A stretch of 64,000 bases of DNA from Roseibium aggregatum (GTDB lineage Bacteria > Pseudomonadota > Alphaproteobacteria > Rhizobiales > Stappiaceae): positions 62,001 to 126,000 of the forward strand of contig NZ_JABFCZ010000001.1 of assembly GCF_014692675.1 (NCBI RefSeq), given 5' to 3'. Positions within the stretch are counted from its first letter, which is position 1. Every line of letters starts with the position of its first letter. Positions 29,701-38,700 of this stretch are shown in pieces. Position numbers and translations under genes: made by a program. A model generated the notes under the pieces. That model saw only the letters and a program-made list of their open reading frames with translations, did no database searches and was not told the DNA's origin.

Positions 29701-32700
29701 TCCTGCGCTGCGGTCATCAGCATGCCGAACAGGCCGGCATAAAGCGTGCCGTCGCCGTCTGCGGGAACGGCAAGCTGGATCAGGAGATCATCGTGGGCCG
29801 GAGACGCCATCTCCCTTTGCAGCAGTTCCAGAAGCTGGCGGGCCGCATCCGCATAGGCTTCCCCGATCCCCCGCCCCACCGGAGCGAGGTGGACGACCTC
29901 CGCACCGTGACCTTGGCCAATCTGCACGCCGCAGCCGACGGCAAGCCGACGTCCGACATAGGGCTGGCCGCTTGCTTCGGCCGGCACCCAGTCCGCGGCG
30001 AACAGCATCCTGTCCCGTTCGGTCTGCGCCGGTTTGACGGTCGGCAGCCAGAAGCGGGTGGGGGCAAAGCTGTGGGGCGCAAGCGGCTGCCGGGACCCGC
30101 TGCTGGGCGCATCGTAGCTTTCCAGTACCACATGGGCGTTGGTGCCGCCGAAGCCGAAGCTGCTCACGCCCGCGCGGCGCGGGGCCGTCGCATTTCCGGC
30201 CGGCCACGGTTCACGTTCCGTCACGATCCGGAACGGACTGCCGTCCAGATCGATATGCGGATTGAGCGGGGTGCTGTTCAGGGTTGGCGGCAGCTCGTTC
30301 CGGCGCATGGCCATCAGGATCTTGATGACGCCGGCAAGCCCGGCGGCTGCCTCCAGATGGCCGATGCTCGATTTGACCGTGCCGAGCCCGACGGGCGGCG
30401 CGGAGGCCCGTTCGGTTCCGGTCAGTGCCGCATAGGCCCGGCGCAGGCCGTTGATTTCAACCGGGTCGCCGAGTTCGGTGCCGGTGCCATGGGCCTCGAT
30501 AAAGCTGACGGTATGCGGATCGATGCCGTCCATGGCCTCGACGATCAGTTGCGCCTGGGCCTTGGCATTGGGTGCGGTCAGCGCACCGGAGCGGCCGCCG
30601 TGGTTTTCCGCACCGCCTGCGATCACGCCGAGGATCCGGTCGCCGTCCCGCTCTGCGTCCGCCAGACGCTTCAGGAGCAGAACCGCCACGCCTTCGCCGC
30701 GGGCATAGCCATCAGCGGCGCTGCCGAAGGTGTGGCAATGGCCGGTCGGCGACAGCATGCCCGCCTGATGCGGGCCTTCGAAACCTTCCAGCGACAGGCA
30801 CAGGTTGACCCCGCCGACCAGAGCCGCCGAGCACTGGCCGGCACGCAGCGCATCGCGGGCGCGCAACAGGGCGACCAGAGAGCTGGAACAGGCGGTGTCT
30901 ATCGCCTGGCTCGGACCGCTAAGATTGAACTGGTGCGACAGCCGGTTCGCGGCCATGGCGAGCGAATTGCCGGTGGCGACATAGCCGTCCGCCGCCAAAC
31001 CTTCTGCGTGCCATAGGTCGGCGTAGTCGAGCGAGGTGATGCCGACGAAGACGCCGGTTCTGCGCGGCAGGTCCTCCGGTGTGTAGCCGGCGTCCTCCAG
31101 CGCCCGCCAGGCGGTCTCCAGCAGCAGGCGCTGTTGCGGGTCCATCCGCTCGGCCTCGACCGGGGAGACCTTGAAGAAGGCGGCATCGAACCGGTCGACA
31201 TCCTCCAGGAAACCGCCGTGACCGGTAAATCCGGCCTTGCAGAGACGTTCGGCATAGGCCAGCGAGTAGCGCTCCAGCGGCAGGTCGGAGGTCAGGTCCC
31301 GTCCGGCGAGCAAATTGTCGAAGAAGCTCTCCACATCCGGGCTTTGCGGGAAGCGCCCGGCCATGCCGATGATGGCGATCCGGTCGTCGGCGGGACCACC
31401 GCTTCGCTTCGGCGCCGGAGCGGTCACTGGATCAGGCAAAGGTGGTGAGGACACAACATCAGCGGCAGCCTGAGCGGGAATTGCCTGGGCCGGAGCGGTG
31501 TCAGTCTTTGCTGTCTGCGGCACGACGCCGTGGCGTTTCACCAGATGCTCGGCCAGGGCCTCGATATGCTCGCATTCGAAAAAGATCGCCGGCGACAGGT
31601 CGATGCCGTAGGCCGCGCTGATGTCGTTGGCGTAGCGGGTCAGCGAGATGGAATCGAAGCCGAGGTCGTGGAAGGCCTCGCGCGCGCCCAGATCGGAGGC
31701 TGCGAACTTCAGGATCGCCACGGCCTTCTCGCGGAGATCCCGCTGGAGCAGGAGCACCGGGTTATCGGAAGGCGGCGTTTCGGAACGGGTTTCGACGGCG
31801 CGTGCTACCGCCTGCCCCCCGTACGCGATGCCCGACATGTCCGCCATGATCCGGCCGTTGCTGTCGAGAAACTGCACGCTGAACCGGCCGTCCGCTTCTG
31901 GCAGGCAGAGGACATCTGAGATGTCAGCGCCTGCAAGCTCGGCACTGTCGATGGCGTGGATTGTGTGATCGGCAAGGTCCGGAGCGGCAAGCAGCAAGGC
32001 CTCAAAGGCCGCGCCCAGCGCGGGTGCCGGACAGAAGATGTTCTTCTTGAAGAAATCCTGTTGCGGCGGTTCTTTTCTCAGCCTGCACAGCACCCCGCCA
32101 TCTGCCAGACGCCAGGCCTGATCGATGCCTTCCAGATAGGGCCCGAAAGCAAGCCGCCGGGCTTTCAACGCATCGTAGACGGCCTTGCTGTCCAGTACCT
32201 CCGTAGCCGCGCGGCGCAAGGCAGCGATATCTTTATGTCGTTCCGCTCTGCCGGCCGTTTCGGTTACGGTTGCACGAAGCCACGGCAACCGCTGATCCGT
32301 TTGGGTAACGGTCTCGACACGAACGGTGCCGCCCGCTGCTCCCGGTTCCACCGCGATTTCGAGGTCCCTAACCTCCGACCAGTTCGGGCTTGCGGTAATC
32401 TGGAGTTCGCGCACGAAGGGATGCTCCGCCATTCCCGCGATGCGCGCGGCGGCGGCTGCGATTTCGGCGGCAACGGTCGGGAGAACGGTGTCCCGCCCGC
32501 CATCCGTATAAACGTAGTCGCGCAGTTCCTTCAGGTGGATCGCCGTCGTGTAGCGCAGGCCGGTCACGTCGGAGCGGTTGAGGCCGATGAAGGGATGCAG
32601 TTTCGAGCGCGCGCCGATCGGATTGACCACAGACGGCGCGTCCGGTTCCTCCTGGCACCAGCAGCGGATCCTTTCAAACGGATAGGCCGGCAGCGACACC

Positions 32701-35700
32701 CGCCGCACATCACGGCCCTCGTTGAGCACGTCCCAGTCGACCGATGCGCCGGCACACCAGGCGGAAGCGACCGCCTCCAGCCGGCGGGCCGCGCAATCGG
32801 CAATCAACGCGTCGCGATCCTCCGGCGGGTCGCAGTCCAGAATGGACGGCACATAAACCATACCGGGGACCATACCGGGCGCGCACTCGCCGCTCGCCAG
32901 GAAGGTGTCGATGGCGGCAAGGGCTTCTGCCCTGTCCCGGGCGATCAGCGCCAGACGGCAGGTGAGTTCGTTCCGGCCGGACTGGAGCGTGTAGGCGATG
33001 TCGGCGAGCCGGTTGTCCGGATGGCCTTGCAGATAGGTTTTGAACCTCTGAAGAACCGTGCGCAGGCGGTCCGCGGTCAGCGCGGAGAACACCAGCAGGT
33101 CCGGCTCTTGCCGCGCGGCAGGGCGGACGGGCGTCCGATATTCCTCGATAATGATGTGGGAGTTCATGCCCCCGGCGCCGATCGAGGTGACGCCGGCGCG
33201 CCGGGGCAGCTCGCGTCCCGCCTCATCCTTCAGCCTTGTCCAGGGCGACAACTCGCGCTGGACATAGAAGGGCGATGCCGCGAACGGGATATCCGGATTG
33301 AGGGTTTCGGCGTGGAGCGACGGGGCAAGCTGGCCGTGCTTCAACTGGGCGAGCACCTTGACGATGCCCGCCAGACCCGAGGCGCCGAGCAGATGGGCGA
33401 CATTGCTCTTGACCGTTCCGATCGGACAGGTCTGCACCGCATCGGTGTGCTTGCGGAACACCTGGGTCAGGGCTTTGACCTCGATCGGATCGCCCAGCGC
33501 GGTGCCCGAACCGTGCCCTTCGATATAGCCGATGGTCTTCGGGCTGATGCCCGCATCGTCCAGCGCCCGCTCGATGGCGACGGCCTGCTGGTTCGGATTG
33601 GGCACGGTAAAGCCGTTGCGCACCCCGGCGTTGCTGATGCCCGATCCGGTGATCACGCCATAGATGTGATCGCCGTCGCGCTCTGCATCGGCGAGCGGTT
33701 TCAGCACCAGGGCGCCGACGCCCTCGCCCAGGATCGTGCCTTCCGCACCGAGCCCGTAGCCGCGAATGACGTCGGCGGACTTGGTGGTGAAATGCTCCTG
33801 GGAGGTGGCGATCAGTTTCTGCGGATGGAGGAGCAGGCTGACCCCGCCGGCGAGCGCCATCCTGCAACGGCCCGCCCGAAGCATGTGAACCGCTTCATGC
33901 ACGCAAGTTGAGGCAGCCGAACACATGGTGTCGAGGAAATAGGACGGCCCGGTGAAACCGTAATAATAGGAGACCATGTTCGGCACGGTGCCGGTGTAGC
34001 TGCCGCTCGCCAGCGAGCCGCGCATCAGCATGTTCTGGAAGCCGTAGAGGTCATACTCGTTGGTCATGGAACCGACGATCACCGCGACGTCGCCGCCGGT
34101 GCGCCGCGCCATGGTCTCGCGGGAATAGCCGGCATCCTCGAATGCTTCGACGCTTGCCTGCAGGAACAGCCGCACTTCCGGCGACATCAGTTCGGCTTCG
34201 GCCTGGGAGATGCGGAAGTAGCGCGGGTCGAACTTGTCGATATCTTTCAGGAAGGCGCCGGTCTTGACCACCGTCTTGCCGAGAACGTCGCGCTCGCCGT
34301 GATGCAGCGCGCTATTGTCCCAGCGTTCAGAAGGGACCGGTTCGAAACCGTCGATCCCCTCCGACAGCATCTTCCAGAAGGCGTCCTGATCGTCGGCCTT
34401 GGAGACATGCAGCGACAGGCCTACGATGGCGATGTCGTGCCGGTCGTCCCGTGCCGGTTCGGCAGGCCGTTGGCTCTCTTCTTCCTGCACCGGTGCGGAC
34501 GAGACCACGCCGGCCGGGCGGGCCTCCATGGCAGCGGTCTTTTGAGCCGGAGGCGGAGGTGCAGCCTCTGCCTTTACCGCAACCTCGTCTTCGGCAAAGA
34601 GGCTCTGAAGCGCCGGCTTGTGTTCGGCAACAAGATGATCCGCCACGCCTTCGAGATCGACATATTCGAAGAACAGGGTCTTCGACAGCGGCCCGAGCGC
34701 CTCTTCCAGCCGGTTGGTGCTCTCGACGATGGCGATGGAGTCGAGGCCGTATTCCTCCAGCTTGCGGTTGGCGCGGATGCGGGCGGCGTCCATCTCCAGA
34801 ACATCGGCCAGGATATCGCGGACGTAGTCGACGGTCTTCCGCTTCAGCGTGGCGTCGTCGATCCCGGCGGCGACGGGGGTATCTGCGGTCTGTTCCGGCG
34901 CAACATCGACCGGTTCGACGTCCGGGCTTTCACCAAAGCCGGCAAGCACCGCGTCGATCCTCTCCAGATCGCCGTGGAGGACGGTGCTGCGTGGCGAGCC
35001 GTTGCCGGACAGAACCGTCTCCAGTGCTGCGAGACCGGCCTCGGTCGGCAGAGGCGTCAGGCCGAGGCGGCGCTTCATGGCCTCCAGCGTCGCCATGTCG
35101 ACCGACATGCCGCCCTCGCTCCAGAGCGGCCACGCGACGGCGATCGTTTTACCCTTGCGCGCGCCCGAAGCGACATTCGCGCTGCGGGTTTCGGCGAACG
35201 CGTCCATGAAAGCATTGGCGGCCGCATAGGCGGCTTGCCCGGCATTGCCGAAGACAGAGGCGATCGATGAACACAGCACGAAGAAGTCGAGCGGCTGATC
35301 CTGCGTCGCCCGGTCCAGATTGACCGTGCCTGCGACCTTCGGCGCAAACACGCCCGCCGCCTTCGCCACCTCCTGGGTCAGGATATAGCCGTCGTCCAGA
35401 ATACCGGCCGTATGGATGATGCCCTTGAGCGCTCCCTGCTCCCGGGCGATCCGCGCAGCGACGTCTTCTACCTCTTCCGGCTTTGCGATATCGCAGGCGA
35501 AGTAGGCCACATCCGCGCCTTGTTCGCGCAGGGCTTCCAGCCGGGCCTGTCCGTCCCGATCCGGCTTTTCCCGCCGCCCGGTCAGCACCAGTTTGCGCGC
35601 GCCTCTGGCGACCAGCCAGTCGGCGAAGATCAGACCTAGTCCGCCCAACCCGCCGGTGATCCAGTAGACGCCGTCCGGATCGATCGAAAAGGGCTCCGGT

Positions 35701-38700
35701 TCCTCCAGCGATGTTTCCGAAACGGGCATCCAGGCCTGACGCATGCCGGCGGCGCTGTAGCGCAGTTCCACCAGCGTGTCGCTCGCGCGGGCTTCGGCGA
35801 GAGCGATGGAACTCAGCCGGTCGGGCGAACACTCGCCCGCCAAAGTGATGACCCGGCCGCCGATTTTCGGATTTTCAATCGCAGCCGTTTTGAGGAGCCC
35901 GGCAAGGGGTGCGACGGCAGGAACCGGAACCGCATCCGTTGCCAGGATGAGAATACGAATGGGTTCCGCCGGGCGCGCGCGCAGGATATCGGCGACAATC
36001 CGGTGGGCGGCGATGAAAAGGGTTTCCGCGGCTTCGGCTATGCCGCTTTCCGCAACATCCGGGAGACGGTCGACACCCCAACCGGTGCGCTCGCCGATGA
36101 CCGCCGCCGTTTCAGCGGTCGCGCCGGCGAGCAGGATGCGGGTCTGCCCGGTTGCGCCGCCGGTCCTGAGTTGAAGCGGTGCCTCCTGCCAGTTGCCATC
36201 TGTGACGACCATGGACAGGGACGGATCCGCGGCGTCCCCTGTCACTTCGGCTGTAACCTCCACCCCCGGCTTCAGAACGCGCAGGGCAAGATCGTGAAAG
36301 GCAGCCTTTTTGACACCGGTCTTGTCGTAGAGATCGATATCGAGATGGCGCATCGGCGCGTCCGGGGCTGCACCCGAGGTCAGGCGCACATGGACCCACA
36401 TGACAGGCTCGCAGGCGCCAAACACCTCGATGCGCCGGCAGGAGAATGGCACGGCCGCGCCGGACGGCGTGTCGTCGCCGATGGCAACCCAGGCCTGAAT
36501 GGCAGCGTCGAGCAGCACCGGATGCAGGGGCATGGCGTCCAGCGAGGCGAGCAGGCGGCGCGGCAGTTTCAACTGGGCCAACGCTTCGCTTGTCCCCCGA
36601 TGGACCTGCGCCAGTGCCCGGAAGGACGGCCCGTGATCGACACCGCTCGTTCGCAGCCGGTCGTAACAGGTCTGCGGCTCCACCCGACCAGACATGTGGG
36701 CTTTCAACTCGTCCAGGTTTACAGACGTTGCCGGGGCCTCCGTCAAAGGCAGGAGCGTCCCTTGCGCATTCGGCACATTCGAAACGCGGTCACCTGGCTC
36801 TTCAGCCGTCCGGATCGAAAACCTGATCCGGTCTGGCTCGCGGCGCTCGAGTGCGGTTTCAACGGTAACCGCGCGCCGGTCCGCTATCCGGATCGGCTTG
36901 CTCCAGACCACATCCTCTATGGCAAAGGACGGCGACTGCAGGCCGCCGGCGACATCGACCGCCGCGCGCGCCATTTCCAGGCAAGCGACGCCGGGCAGCA
37001 CCTGGCTGTCGCCGACATGGTGATCGTAGAGTACGAATTCGTCGCCGGTCAGGCGGGTCGTAAAGCTGCAGCCGTCAAACCGGGATGTATTCCAGTGCAG
37101 GAGCGGATGGGGAACCGGATGCTGGTCCTTCGCCCCAAGCGACAGATCCATCCAGTGGCGTTCCCGCTCGAACGGATAGACCGGAGCATGGATGCGGCTG
37201 CCTTCGGCCTTGCCGCCGGTCGGCCAATGGACGTCTTCGCCAGCAATCCAGCGGCTGGCGAATTCCATTTCCTTAGCCGGCTCAGGTACATTTGCTTCAT
37301 CAATGCCTTTCGGAAAAAGGCGACCGGACAGGCCATCGCCGATCAGGGAGGCGCGCAGCGCGTCGGCAAGACCTTCGAGGGTCCGGACAAAAAAGGCGCA
37401 CCGCGCTTCCAACGGCTCACGCGCGGCCTGCCAGGTGCGGGCGATGTCGGCCAAGGAGATCCGTTCCCCATCGGCCTGTTCGACGAAGCGCAGCAGCGCT
37501 GCCACATATTCGGACAGGCGTGCCTCGGTCACAGCCGAAAGCGGAATCACATGGAGAGACTTTTCGCCGTCAGCCGCCACCGGCTTCTGGACCGGCGGTT
37601 CTTCCAGCACAACGTGGCCGTTGCTGCCGCCGAAGCCGAAGGAGCTGACGCAGGCCCGTCTTGACCGGCCTTGCTCGTGCGGCCAGGCGGTCGCTTCCGA
37701 CTGGATGCGGAAGGGCGTTCCCGACAGGTCGATCAGCCGGTTCAGTTCCCTGAAGCCGACATTTGCCGGCAGTTGTCCGTGTTTCAGGGCCGCCAGGACC
37801 TTGACGATGCCGGCCACGCCGGCGGCCCCTTCCAGATGGCCGATATTGGTCTTGACCGAGCCGATGCCGCAGCTCTCGCCTGTGAAGGTGACGCCGTTTT
37901 CCTCAGCCAGGGTCGCGAAGGCCTGCTTGAGGCCGGAGATCTCGATCGGGTCGCCGAGCGGCGTTCCCGGACCATGGGCCTCGACGTAATCGATGCTGTC
38001 CGGGCTGACGCCGGCTTCCCGGTGCACTTCGGTAATCAGCTTCGCCTGGGCGAGAGGATTGGTGACCGTCAGCGAATTGGTGCGGCCGCCGTGATTGATG
38101 CCGATGCCGCGGATGATGGCATGGATCGGATCGCCGTCCGCCAGCGCGCGCGACAGGGGTTTCAGCAGCAGGACGGCACCGCCCTCGCCACGGACATAGC
38201 CGTCGGCAGCGTCATCGAAGGCCTTGCCCTTGCCGTCCTTGGACAGCATGCCAGCCTTGGAGAAGGCAACGAAATGGTTGGGCGACCAGATGAGATTGAC
38301 CCCACCGGCCAGCGCCAGGTCGCAGGTCCCGTCCTGCAGCGCCCTGACCGCCTCGTAAATCGAGGTCATGGACGCGGCGCACGCCGTGTCGTTGGTGATG
38401 CTCGGTCCCTGGAAATCGAAGAAGTGCGACACCCGGTTGGCGATGATCGAAAAGGCGATCCCCGTCGGCGTATAGGCATCCACCTGCGCCAGGTGCTTTT
38501 CCAGAAGCTCGGCGTAGTCCCAGTGGCAGACGCCCATGTAGACGCCGGTGCGGCTGCCGGCGAGATCCGACGCCCGGTAACCTGCATCCTCGATCGCATG
38601 CCAGGACATTTCGAGCGCGAACCGCTGTTGCGGATCCATCCAGGCCGCCTCGCGCGGGGAAATGCCGAAGAAGCCCGCATCGAAGCAATCCGCATCCTCG

